NCBI RefSeq assembly: GCF_014208105.1
Contig: NZ_JACHMQ010000001.1
Location: 4,154,001-4,218,000 of the forward strand
Length of the DNA stretch: 64,000 bases
Origin: Actinomadura coerulea
GTDB lineage: Bacteria; Actinomycetota; Actinomycetes; Streptosporangiales; Streptosporangiaceae
Direction of reading: 5' to 3'
The translations under genes and the position numbers were made by a program. The notes beneath the pieces were generated by a model. The model saw only the letters and a list, made by a program, of their open reading frames with translations, had not been told where the DNA came from and ran no database searches. Shown here in pieces: positions 36,401 to 44,448 of the stretch (positions within the stretch are counted from its first letter, which is position 1; every line of letters begins with the position of its first letter).

Positions 36401-37614
36401 GCCGCGGCCGCAGTGCAGTTGTAGGCGCCGGTCTGGTACGGCTTGAACTCCGCCCACAGAACGTTCGTCCGCATCACGGCCGAGGGAAGGACGAACTTGT
36501 AGAACAGCCGCTTGGTGATGGTGCCGCCGCACTGCCCGCCCATGTAGGGGTCGGAGTCCGAGCAGTACCCCATCCCCTCGTCTTCCCAGGAGGAGTCGGT
36601 GTACTTGGTCGACACCATGACCGCGGCCGACTCCCCCGGTCCCTGCCAGTCTGGGTCGATGTAGAGCGGAAACGTCGTACCCGTCCCGGTCAGCAAACCC
36701 GGATCGGGAACAAGGGCCAGGTTTCCCCCTACCGCGGACGACTTGACGCGGCCCCGCTTCACACCGTCAGCCGGGGTCTCGGCGGCCATGGCCCTCTCGG
36801 AAAGAGTCGTCTTGCGGACGCCGCCGGCGGCCTTCCCGGAGGAGTCCCACATCATCGGCTCGGCGGCCTTGAAGACCGTTCCCCCAGCGGCCTCGTCCAC
36901 CACCCGCATACCACCGGACTTGTCGGCCTCCACCTTCATCCGATCGGCTTTCAAGCCCATCCGGACTGTGGCCAGCCTCGGGTCCCGCGCCGCGGCCGGG
37001 GTCTTGACGACCAGAACGTGGCTGAACCCACTGGGCTTGGCGCGCACTACCAAGTCCACGTCCGGGAGAACGTTCTGGTACGTCGCCGATTCGCTGTCGA
37101 CGACCGGCGCCGGCAGTCTGCCGTGCGGCCAGGTCAGGGACATGGTGCGCCCGGCCCGGCTCATCGTCGCGAACGGCCCGTCGCCCCCGGCGGAGAACGC
37201 CAGACCGACCGTTGTCGCGCCTGGAGCGAGCATGCCATCGGCGCGCCGCCGCAGCCTGGTGTCGATCGGCACCCACTTGCCATCACGCAAGGTGCGGACC
37301 GGCCGGGCGCTCACCGTGGCCTCCAGGCGGCCGTCCGGCAGCGCACGCACCTCGCGTTGCGGACCGGTCATCGAGGTGACGTTGACGGGCCGCTTCGACT
37401 TCAGCGCGGCCGCGACCGCCTCACGCTGAGAAGGTGCCGCCTTGGGCGCCTCATCCGCATGAGCTGCGGACATGGACGCGTCCCAGGGAAGACCCACCAG
37501 CGACAACGGCAGCAACAGGGCGAACGCCGTGGCCGCACTGGTCGCGGAGAACGGCCGACTCCGCACGCGATGCGACCTGGACTTTCGTAGCGGAAAACGA
37601 CCCCAGAAGCTCAC
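33409..37614 (-). CDS. large secreted LamG/ricin-lectin protein, partner of RHS
   Basis: A 1401-residue exported protein. I chose GTG 37614 because GGAGG lies five bases upstream; ATG 37632 adds six residues. Behind a signal peptide (cleavage near SAAHADEA) are a DNRLRE-like beta domain (around VSTKYTDSSWEDEG), a ricin-type beta-trefoil with three KCL(N/D/T) repeats (KCLNVEG, KCLDIDG, KCLTIDG), and two LamG-type jelly rolls (YAVSAWAKLATKGG; FSVAGWVDAVKP). It ends 121 bases before the RHS gene on the same strand and is probably cotranscribed with it. Such LamG proteins often accompany RHS/YD-repeat genes in actinomycetes; a surface-binding or presentation role is inferred. Confidence 0.88.
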   Translation of the reverse strand: MSFWGRFPLRKSRSHRVRSRPFSATSAATAFALLLPLSLVGLPWDASMSAAHADEAPKAAPSQREAVAAALKSKRPVNVTSMTGPQREVRALPDGRLEATVSARPVRTLRDGKWVPIDTRLRRRADGMLAPGATTVGLAFSAGGDGPFATMSRAGRTMSLTWPHGRLPAPVVDSESATYQNVLPDVDLVVRAKPSGFSHVLVVKTPAAARDPRLATVRMGLKADRMKVEADKSGGMRVVDEAAGGTVFKAAEPMMWDSSGKAAGGVRKTTLSERAMAAETPADGVKRGRVKSSAVGGNLALVPDPGLLTGTGTTFPLYIDPDWQGPGESAAVMVSTKYTDSSWEDEGMGYCSDSDPYMGGQCGGTITKRLFYKFVLPSAVMRTNVLWAEFKPYQTGAYNCTAAAAQVWKTKGVSGSTSWGTQAASGFWQRKLVEKSFNYGNEGVGCANNTVVLSSETLKTEVDNTANGSGTLWLGLKATSEGSTTGWKRFNNDAVLRVLYNLPPKTPANAHLEGEGGTYPCGLNDASMPRLRVWPTMAAKITDPQGSDRVQGEFMIGWGDANGAGFSWRIGAAPAPDSTPVYSGGGNSGQVFTKAMSALASSRGIPKNVPLAWTVRGHDFKDGLENDDWHNWLGAGPWADAPTSVGGLGHKCWFVYDDAAPPPPIVTSAKYPANAIEHDGVGEPGDFTVTAAPGSEPIVKFGYQFTPPGRPAEPITWLVLGQTPGCTTTACTFSKTPDVRGDWKLNVHAVDRAGRSGTAPDYGFRVRRVASEEAHWKLDDPAGTVRLREEIAADDTFTAVNVKTGKCLNVEGGQKTPGAHIMQWDCDGVDWERWRLSEVGANTYTFVSKKSDKCLDIDGTPASTADGAHSIQSDCAEVPSQRFQRVEQADGAYQLKPAHSNKCLTIDGESMDNRAHVLQQTCTGSQWEQWRLLSVNEAGMVGTDYALGTPARVGSSSLKLNADADPATTGYAETKLPVLDPTKNYAVSAWAKLATKGGVFTIASQDADVASSMYLQYSPIDDRWAFSGVLGDKADAVGVRALSAQPPVVGQWTHLVGVYDATAKTISLYVDGRLEQTTSYNGDQWAGVNRGAFAIGRAKYNGIKTDFFRGEIDDVRVFDRAVTAQDVAGWYRSTVQARWRLSTAPANGVVPDDSGAGHDLTLYGGAEIKTDGETCDQLDGGCLALHGANTSGVGQWARTALPVVRTDGSFSVAGWVDAVKPTVPMTVFSLAGITQNAFTVRFNPKAARNPNWDPDRDDPADEWVGRWEIEASVADALGTTRVTAYQSQSCNICTDSGPDHLALVYDAETDTMTLYVNGNTSAESAKTGVIGFNAPGPVQIGRRFADGQTSDNDPTREYFAGLIRDVWLVKGALAPNEVLPLANLQQIDTPYGNPPLPQSYD

Positions 37615-37947
37615 CGAGACCTCCGCGCGCATAAAGTCCCAATAAAGTCGTTTTAACGTAACGTGACCGATCGCGATTCGGAAGAAGTGGAACGATCAAG
37701 AGATTGTGATCTACGTCACGACGAGTTCGGTAACCCGACCCCACCACCTGCGCGTCTTCGCCAAGGTGATTTACGCTGACGCTTGCGAGCAACTACCGAG
37801 AGTGATGATCGCTGTGCTTGGAACGCCGGAGGTGTACAGCCTTATGCCGCTGTTCCGGAACAGGGAGATAGGCACAGCTGGGTGGTGAGAATAATCCGAT
37901 GAGGTTCGTTTTGACGTTCCCTGACATCGAATTCGGGGGGCCTGACT
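37615..37947. other. intergenic control region of the RHS operon
   Basis: About 330 bases without a credible gene. The right part is the end of the TerD/vWA remnant's flank; the left part is AT-richer and holds a CRP-like palindrome. It probably contains the promoter of the LamG-RHS-immunity operon. Confidence 0.55.
37705..37720. promoter_or_regulatory. CRP/GlxR-like palindrome
   Basis: TGTGATCTACGTCACG fits the TGTGA-N6-TCACA consensus of actinobacterial CRP/GlxR regulators with one mismatch at the last base. It is centred about 100 bases before the start of the LamG gene. Control by a cAMP-receptor-type regulator is inferred. Confidence 0.5.
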
Positions 37948-38827
37948 TCAGTTCGAGCCCATAGGTATTCCGTGGGCTTTTGCTGATTTCAGCCAGGTGG
38001 GGAACTCGGAGAGGATTCGCTGGTAGAGCTCTGTGTCGGTGATGTTGGCTATGTCGTCCACCGCGAAGAAGCCGGCATTGTCCATGAGCCGCCCTTCGAG
38101 GGTGTCCAGCTTTTCCAGAATTCCGTACCTGCCGTGGCCGAGGCCGATGAACTGCCAGAAGACCGGCCGGTTCGACGCCTCGCGGAGCAGGCGGGCGATC
38201 TGGGCGCTCTTGGCCACGCCGCCGTCGGAGAAGAACAGCACCAGGACCGGTTCGCCCGGACGGGTCTCGTAGTACGCGAGGATGTCCTCGATCACCTGGG
38301 GCTCGTTGTCGCGGCCGCCGAGGCTGACCCGGCTCCCGTCGGCGGCGACGGCCTCGTGCGGGCGCACGTTGTCGTGCGTCCACGCCTCGATCTCGGCGAC
38401 CCGCAGCGGCGGGAGCCGCGCGAACTCCGTCGCGAAGATCCACGCGTCCAGCGCGCCGTCGTCGTCCACCTGGAGGGCGATCGCCGCCGTCACCCCCCCG
38501 ACATCGCCGGAGCCTCGAACCGGGGACCTCCGTGCACGTCGGCGCGGACCGCGACGCCGTCGAACGTCCCAGGCCCGTCCACGCCGGCGACGAGCGCGAT
38601 GGTCGAAACGTCATCGGGGATCATGTCCGGGTCGATGACGACCTCGGCGCCTTCCAACCGGACCCGTCCTGAGCGGGATGGTTGAAGAAGACCAGGTCAT
38701 CGTCCGACCGAACCCGCCGGTCATCGCCCAGGAGCACCGCCGACACGTCGATCGGCGTTCCGGCGGCGGTCACGGCGACCCTGACACGACCGCCGTCCAG
38801 CGCGGCGTTCTCCCCCTTGCGCAGCAT
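37948..38827 (-). pseudogene. TerD/vWA gene, decayed
   Basis: The minus strand begins MLRKGENAALDGGRVRV and SDDDLVFFNHPAQDG, a TerD-type stress protein start. A one-base loss then shifts the frame; the second frame reads RLEGAEVVIDPDMIPDDV and ends APAMSGG-stop. A third frame (GTG 38493) carries the C-terminal half of a TerF-like vWA domain (VLFFSDGG, FWQFIGLG, DNAGFFAVDD). The first half of the vWA domain, with its DxSxS metal site, and the end of TerD are missing. So an original TerD-vWA protein or gene pair lost an internal piece and is not functional in its usual sense. Confidence 0.7.
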
Positions 38828-38918
38828 CGCCCGCTCCCTCCCCCGGCCCACGCCCGGACCCCTCATAACGTCCGACGCCAGCCACTGATGCAGGGTTTAC
38901 AGCCGACTCCGGGTCCGG

Positions 38919-41708
38919 CTAGCGGACGGTCCCGGGGGCGAGGCCGAGGGCGTTGAGGGCGGCCGTTCCCCGGACGGCGTGATCGCCGCCCGCGAGCAGC
39001 ATGGTGCGGGCCGACTGGTAGCGGCAGCCTGCGGCGTCGAAGGCGTCCACGGTGGCGAGCGACCGCTCCGTGTCGCCGTCGAGGAGCGCCTCGGCGCGTT
39101 CCACGATCGCACCGGCGACCGGGTTGCCGGCGGTGAGCTCGCGGGCGTCGGCGAGGCGGTCGCGGGCGTCGGGGCTTCCCGCGAGGACCGTGGCCTCCGC
39201 CCGCAGGGCCACGTACCAGTGGAGCCAGATCCAGGTGACCCACCTCCACACGTCGCCAGGTTCGGGGGCCAGCCGCTCCAGCGCTCGCGGCGCCTGCCCG
39301 TCGTGGAGCAGCAGCATCGCGTCGAAGACCGCGCCGTAGCCGTGGACCCGGTTCGGTGACGAGCCGAACCGCTCCAGGATCGTGTCCCACTCGTGCCGGG
39401 CGTCCCGGTCGCCGCGGAGGCCGTGGACCATCGCGACGGCGGTCACCGCCGGTTCGAGCTCCGGCCAGACGGGGCTGCCGCTCCGCCGCCACGCGTCCAG
39501 GAACCGGACGGCGCCGGTGAGCACGCCCTCGGCTTCGCCCGCCAGCGCGTCGGCGACCAGCTGCCAGCTCGTCGCGCGGTGCCCCACCTCGGCCAGCGAC
39601 GGGTGATCGGCGAGCCGCCGCGCCCAGCGCCGGGCGTCGGGCAGGTCCCCGACGCCGATACCGGTCTGGGCGGCCTCGCCGAGGGCCTGGACGAGCTCGT
39701 GGGTGACCGCGGGCGTGGTCTGCGCGGACGACAGGAGGGTGACGCGGCGGCGGGCCGTGGACGCGGCGGCGAACGCGTCGCCGACCCAGCTCTGGACGGC
39801 GCAGAGCGCGTCGAGCGCGGCGGACTCGGCGGACGGGACACCGGTGCGGTGGGCGAGCTCGACCGCGTCCTCGGCGCGCGCGAGGGTCCGCGCGACGGCG
39901 TCGTCGTGCGGGTCCTGGTCGGCGCCGAACGCGTCGGCGACCGACGCGGCCTCGGCCAGCGCGACGGCCGCGCGCGCGGCGGGGTCGTCGCCGGCGTGCC
40001 CGCGCGCCTCGGCGATCAGTGCGCGCGTCTCGTCCGGGGACGGCGCCCGGACGAACGTGCCCGAGAAGCGGAACACGGTCGTCGCGGCGGTCGCCAGGTC
40101 GGCGGCGGCGCGGGCGGTGTCGCCGGACCGCCGGGCGGCGTCCGCGGCGGCCCGGTGCAGGCGGTACATGTCGTCGCCGTGCATGCGGCACCCGGCGACG
40201 GCGGCGGCGTGCCGGAGCATCGCCGCGGCGCCCGCCGGTTCCCCGGCCAGCGCGGCGGCCTGCTCGTACCGCTGCTGGGACTCGCCGACCAGGTTGCGGG
40301 TGAAGGCGAGTTCCGCCAGGCGCCGCGCGAGGTCGTGCGCGTCCGCGCGGTGGTCCGGCCGGTCGGCCGCCCAGGCGAGGGCGGAGCGGAGGTCGTCGGC
40401 GGCGGCGTCGAACCGGGGCCGCCAGTCCGTTCCGGTGGCGGCGGCGAGGCCGGCCGCCGTGGCCAGGCACCAGCGGAGGTGCCGGGCGCGGACGCCGTCC
40501 AGCTCACCGGCCTCGGCGAGCCGCTCGACCCCGTACTGGCGGATCGTCTCCAGCGCCCGGTACTCGGTCGCGCCCGCGGACGCCCGCACCACCAGCAGGC
40601 TCTGCTCCGCCAGGCGGGCCAGCCCGTCGGCGACCACCCCCTGATCGGCCCCGGCCACCTCCGCCGCCGCCGCGGCGGTGAACGGCGCGACGAACACCGA
40701 CACCCGGCGCAGGAGCTCCCGGTCGGCCGGTTCGAGCAGGGTGTGGCTCCAGTCCACCGCCGCCCGCACCGAGCGGTGCCGGTCGTCGGCGCGGGGCCCG
40801 CCGGCGAGCGTCCGCAGCGGGTGGGACAGGGCCGCGGTGAGACCGTCCAGCCCGAGCGTGGGGTACCGGGCGGCGGCCAGCTCGATCGACAGCGCCATGC
40901 CGTCCAGCCGCTCGCAGATCGAGCGGATGTGCTCGTGCAGCGGGGGGTCCAGCGGCCAGCCGATCGCCGTCGCCCGCTCCTTGAACAGCGCGACCGCGTC
41001 CGGCTCCCCGCCGGACAGCGACAGCGGCGGGACGGCGTACACCCGCTCGAACGGCACCATCAGCCGGGCCCGGCTCGTCGCCAGCACCGCCACCCGGGGG
41101 CACGCCGCGAGCAGCCGTTCCAGGAACAGCGCCACGCCGTCCCGCACCTGCTCGCAGTTGTCCAGGACGAGCAGGGCGTGCCGGTCGGCCAGCGCGGCGG
41201 CCACCGACTCGGTCATGCCGCGGCCGGGCTGCTCGCCGAGGCCGAGCGCGGCGGCGACCGCGTCCGCGACCATCCCCGGGTCGGTGACGGGCACCAGGTC
41301 GACGAACCAGACGCCGTCCGCGAACGCGCCGGCGGCGTCCGCCGCGACGGCCAGCGCGAGCCGGGTCTTGCCCACGCCTCCCGGGCCGACCGCGGTCACC
41401 TGCCGGTGCTTCCCGATCACCCCGGCCAGCTCGGCGCGCTCGCCCGCCCGCCCGACGAACGAGGTCAGCGGGGCCGGCAGGACGGGCACCGGCCGCGACG
41501 CGCCGACGGCGCGGCGGCCCGCGGCGGCCCGCCCGGCGAGCGCCCGCCGGTCCGGGACGTCCAGCTTCCGCAGCAGGGCGGAGACGTGGCTCTCGGCGGT
41601 GCGGACGGAGATGAACAGCCGCGCCGCGATCTCGGCGTTGCTGAGATGCTCCCCGACCAGCTCCAGCACCTCGGCTTCCCGGGGTGAGATATCCACTGTC
41701 GCTACCAC
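38919..41708 (-). CDS. LuxR-type ATPase regulator (HTH at N-terminus)
   Basis: A protein of about 929 residues. It starts with a LuxR/FixJ helix-turn-helix (SPREAEVLELVGEHLSNAEIAARLFISVRTAESHVSAL in outline, about residues 7-45), then an NB-ARC/AAA-like ATPase with Walker A GPGGVGKTRLAL and Walker B HALLVLDNCE, and ends in TPR-like helical repeats. In LAL regulators the HTH is usually C-terminal; here it is first, as in a second group of actinomycete regulators. Several GTG starts are possible; 41708 is chosen because it just precedes the HTH. It is divergent from the glyoxalase-fold genes and may control them. Confidence 0.88.
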   Translation of the reverse strand: MVATVDISPREAEVLELVGEHLSNAEIAARLFISVRTAESHVSALLRKLDVPDRRALAGRAAAGRRAVGASRPVPVLPAPLTSFVGRAGERAELAGVIGKHRQVTAVGPGGVGKTRLALAVAADAAGAFADGVWFVDLVPVTDPGMVADAVAAALGLGEQPGRGMTESVAAALADRHALLVLDNCEQVRDGVALFLERLLAACPRVAVLATSRARLMVPFERVYAVPPLSLSGGEPDAVALFKERATAIGWPLDPPLHEHIRSICERLDGMALSIELAAARYPTLGLDGLTAALSHPLRTLAGGPRADDRHRSVRAAVDWSHTLLEPADRELLRRVSVFVAPFTAAAAAEVAGADQGVVADGLARLAEQSLLVVRASAGATEYRALETIRQYGVERLAEAGELDGVRARHLRWCLATAAGLAAATGTDWRPRFDAAADDLRSALAWAADRPDHRADAHDLARRLAELAFTRNLVGESQQRYEQAAALAGEPAGAAAMLRHAAAVAGCRMHGDDMYRLHRAAADAARRSGDTARAAADLATAATTVFRFSGTFVRAPSPDETRALIAEARGHAGDDPAARAAVALAEAASVADAFGADQDPHDDAVARTLARAEDAVELAHRTGVPSAESAALDALCAVQSWVGDAFAAASTARRRVTLLSSAQTTPAVTHELVQALGEAAQTGIGVGDLPDARRWARRLADHPSLAEVGHRATSWQLVADALAGEAEGVLTGAVRFLDAWRRSGSPVWPELEPAVTAVAMVHGLRGDRDARHEWDTILERFGSSPNRVHGYGAVFDAMLLLHDGQAPRALERLAPEPGDVWRWVTWIWLHWYVALRAEATVLAGSPDARDRLADARELTAGNPVAGAIVERAEALLDGDTERSLATVDAFDAAGCRYQSARTMLLAGGDHAVRGTAALNALGLAPGTVR

Positions 41709-41889
41709 TGTCCCATTCTGTCGCACACGTTCCGCGCTCCGTCCGTATCCGTGCTGCGCAGGGGCGGTGCGTAGGGGGCGCTGCGTAGCCGGTTCCGTAG
41801 TCGCCACGGATGTGGCCGGGGCGGCCTCGGCGCGAGGCTGTGAGCAGTTGAACAGCGGGTCGACGCGGCCCACGACCCCAGGAGTGACC

Positions 41890-42246
41890 ATGAGCGGCTC
41901 CCCCGTCCGAGGGATCAGGACCGTGCTGCATCCCGTGAGCGACCTGACCAGGGCCAAGGCGGTGTACACCGCCCTGCTCGGCCAGGCCCCGCAGACCGAC
42001 TCGTCCTACTACGTCGGATTCGAGGTCGGGGGCCAGCACATCGGACTGGTCCCGGACGGCGGACCGCAGGGCATGACCTCGCCGGTGGCCTACTGGCACG
42101 TGCCGGACATCGAGGCGAAACTCGCCGAGCTGACCGCCGCCGGCGCGGCCGTCCGGCAGGCCGCGCACGACGTCGGCGCCGGACGGCTGGTCGCCACCGT
42201 CACCGACCAGGACGGCAATGTCCTCGGGCTGATCCAGGACCGCTGA
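41890..42246 (+). CDS. VOC (glyoxalase-fold) protein
   Basis: A 118-residue single vicinal-oxygen-chelate module pair. VLHPVSDLTRAKAVYTALLG at the start and DQDGNVLGLIQDR at the end are typical of the bleomycin-resistance/glyoxalase fold. It has no signal peptide. The ATG follows AGGAGTG. Function unknown; it lies 181 bp from the divergent LuxR-type regulator and 50 bp before another VOC gene, so the two are probably one operon. Confidence 0.85.
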   Translation: MSGSPVRGIRTVLHPVSDLTRAKAVYTALLGQAPQTDSSYYVGFEVGGQHIGLVPDGGPQGMTSPVAYWHVPDIEAKLAELTAAGAAVRQAAHDVGAGRLVATVTDQDGNVLGLIQDR

Positions 42247-42296
42247 ACACGACCGCCCCCACCGCACGACACCCCGCCCAGCGAGAAAGAAGCATC

Positions 42297-42920
42297 ATGA
42301 CCTCCTTCGCATCCGTCACCCTGGAAGTCTCCGACCCCGCGGCCGCGGAGGCCTTCTACGAGGCCTTCGGCATCGCCGACCGCGTGGACGTCCGCGCCTC
42401 GGACGAGCCGGCCGCCGGCTTCCGCGGCTTCGCGCTGTCCCTCGTCGCGTCCCAGCCCGGAAACGTCGACGCCCTCATCGGCGCCGCCGTCGACGCCGGC
42501 GCCACGACGCTGAAGCCCGCCACGAAGTCCTTCTGGGGCTACGGCGGCGTCATCCAGACCCCGGACGGGACGATCTGCAAGGTCGCGTCCTCCAAGAAGA
42601 AGGACTCCGCGCCCGCCGCCCGGGAGTTCGACCAGATCGCTCTGCTGCTGGGCGTCGCGGACGTCAAGGCGAGCAAGCGGTTCTATGTCGACCGCGGTCT
42701 GGCCGTCGCCAAGAGCTTCGGCGGCAAGTACGCCGAGTTCGACACCCCGTCCTCGGCCGTCACGCTGGCGCTGTACCCGCTCCGCGCCCTCGCCAAGGAC
42801 GTCGGCGCCGCCCAGGACGGCACCGGCTCACACCGCCTCGTGCTGGTCGGCGGCGACGAGCCCTTTACCGACCCGGACGGCTTCACCTGGGAGGCCGCGC
42901 CCGCCCGGACCCTGGCCTGA
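42297..42920 (+). CDS. VOC-family protein, two modules
   Basis: A 207-residue protein with two glyoxalase-like halves: ASVTLEVSDPAAAEAFYEAFG opens the first and IALLLGVADVKASKRFYVDRG the second; both show the beta-alpha-beta-beta-beta layout. The Lys/Ser-rich joint SSKKKDS lies near residue 100. AGAAAGAAG is the likely ribosome site. No metal ligand set can be assigned with certainty. It may bind or modify a small molecule. Confidence 0.83.
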   Translation: MTSFASVTLEVSDPAAAEAFYEAFGIADRVDVRASDEPAAGFRGFALSLVASQPGNVDALIGAAVDAGATTLKPATKSFWGYGGVIQTPDGTICKVASSKKKDSAPAAREFDQIALLLGVADVKASKRFYVDRGLAVAKSFGGKYAEFDTPSSAVTLALYPLRALAKDVGAAQDGTGSHRLVLVGGDEPFTDPDGFTWEAAPARTLA

Positions 42921-43009
42921 GGCCGGGTGGGCCCCGCCGCTCCGCCCGGGCTCGGGCGGAGCCGGGGTCGGCCGCCCCGGCGTTCCGGTGCCCGGTGCCG
43001 TCGGGGGCG

Positions 43010-44257
43010 CTATGCGCCGTCGGGGGATCGCCGGAGGGGCAGCCGCAGCGTGAAGCGGGCGCCGGGTGTGTGATCGGCGATGTGCAGGCTGCCGTCGTGG
43101 GCCTGGGCGATCTGGCGCGCGATGGGCAGGCCCAGACCGGTGCCTTCGGGATCGAACCGGCGGGCGTCGCCGCGCCGGAAGAAGCGGCGGAAGACGCTCT
43201 CGCGCTCGTCGGCGGGGATGCCGGGCCCGTCGTCGGTGACGTTCACGATCGCGTGCCCCTGCTCTCGGGCGACCGTCACCTCGATGCGCGTCCGGGTGTG
43301 GCGTTCGGCGTTGTCGAGCAGATTGTTCAGCAGGCGTTTCAGCCGGACGGGTGAGACCTCCACGATGACGTCGGGCTCGGTGTCGACGCTGACCCGCACG
43401 TCCGGCGCCCGGTGCCCGTCACCGCGGCGGTCCACCTCCGTCCGCACCAGGTGCGCCAGGTCGACCGGTTTCGTGTCCAGCGGGGTGCGGGCCTCCAGCC
43501 GGGCCAGCTCCAGCAGGTCGGCGACGATGTCGCCGATGCGTTCGGCGTCGTGCAGCGCGGCGTCCAGGACCTGGCGGGAGTCGGCCTCGGGGTCGCTGAG
43601 GGCGACCTCCAGGCGCGTCCGCAGGCCGCTGACGGGGCCCCGCAGGTCGTGAGAGGTGTCGGCGATGGCCTGCTGCTGGACCTGCAGCGCCTGGCGCGCC
43701 GCCTCCGCGGCGCGCCGCTCGCCTGCCTGCGCGCGCCGCAGCCGCTGGTTGACCTCCTGCAGCTCCCGGGCCCGCGTGAACAACTCGGCCTCCAGCTCCT
43801 GCGTTCCCGCCGCCAGGGCCTGCCGTACCGACTCGGCGCCGCCCTCGGCCTCGCGCAGTCGCTGGACGAACCTGGTGACGTCCTCCACCTGGTTGACCAC
43901 CCACGCCACCCGTCCTTCCGGCCCGGGCAGCGGCGTGTTGACGATGGTCCAGTACCGCTCCTGGAACACCCCCGACCCCGGCGGCTCCTCGACGTCGTAG
44001 CGCTGCAGTCCCATCCGGTCGGCCCCGCCCTCGCCCACCACCCGTTCCAGCGAGGCCCTCAACCGGCGGGCGCTGTCCCCCTCCGGGCCGCCCGGGAACA
44101 CCTGGAACACGTTCCGGCCGATCAACTGGTGACGCGTTCGTCCCGCCGCCCGCTCGTACGCGCAGTTGACCGCCGCGTACTCCCACTCGCGCGACAGGAT
44201 CGAACACGCCACCGGCAATGCCTGGAACAGCGCCGAGAAGTCCACATCGGCCATCAC
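43010..44257 (-). CDS. PAS-domain sensor histidine kinase
   Basis: A 415-residue soluble kinase. A PAS domain fills about residues 5-130 (PVACSILSREWEYAAVN, GRNVFQVFPGGP), then a coiled linker, and an HisKA/HATPase core: H-box DTSHDLRGPVSGLRTRLE, N-box NNLLDNAERHT, G1 DDGPGIP, F-box RRFFRRG and G2 GTGLGLPIA. There is no membrane segment, so it senses an intracellular signal or works with a partner. No response regulator is adjacent. It is divergent from the GH15 gene (191 bp). Confidence 0.93.
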   Translation of the reverse strand: MMADVDFSALFQALPVACSILSREWEYAAVNCAYERAAGRTRHQLIGRNVFQVFPGGPEGDSARRLRASLERVVGEGGADRMGLQRYDVEEPPGSGVFQERYWTIVNTPLPGPEGRVAWVVNQVEDVTRFVQRLREAEGGAESVRQALAAGTQELEAELFTRARELQEVNQRLRRAQAGERRAAEAARQALQVQQQAIADTSHDLRGPVSGLRTRLEVALSDPEADSRQVLDAALHDAERIGDIVADLLELARLEARTPLDTKPVDLAHLVRTEVDRRGDGHRAPDVRVSVDTEPDVIVEVSPVRLKRLLNNLLDNAERHTRTRIEVTVAREQGHAIVNVTDDGPGIPADERESVFRRFFRRGDARRFDPEGTGLGLPIARQIAQAHDGSLHIADHTPGARFTLRLPLRRSPDGA

Positions 44258-44448
44258 CCACTCTTACTTCGCATCGCCTCAAAAGAGGGCCAACTTTTCT
44301 CCAACAACACGATGGCGAGGACCGGGGCTTCAGGCCGCTGAGGTGCGGGAATCCTTGAAGTCACAGGGGAGGAGTGTGACGTGATGGGCCGTGACCGAGT
44401 GAGGCCCTGAACCATGGAAATCGGCGGCCCTCCGTACGGCCAGGGCGT

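Noticed and set aside
38493..38866. Treating the TerD and vWA frames as two intact genes
   Set aside because: TerD is interrupted by a frameshift and lacks its end, and the vWA part lacks its metal-binding first half.
39393..41687. A 764-codon plus-strand frame
   Set aside because: Shadow of the LuxR-type regulator, whose helix-turn-helix and Walker motifs are clear on the minus strand.
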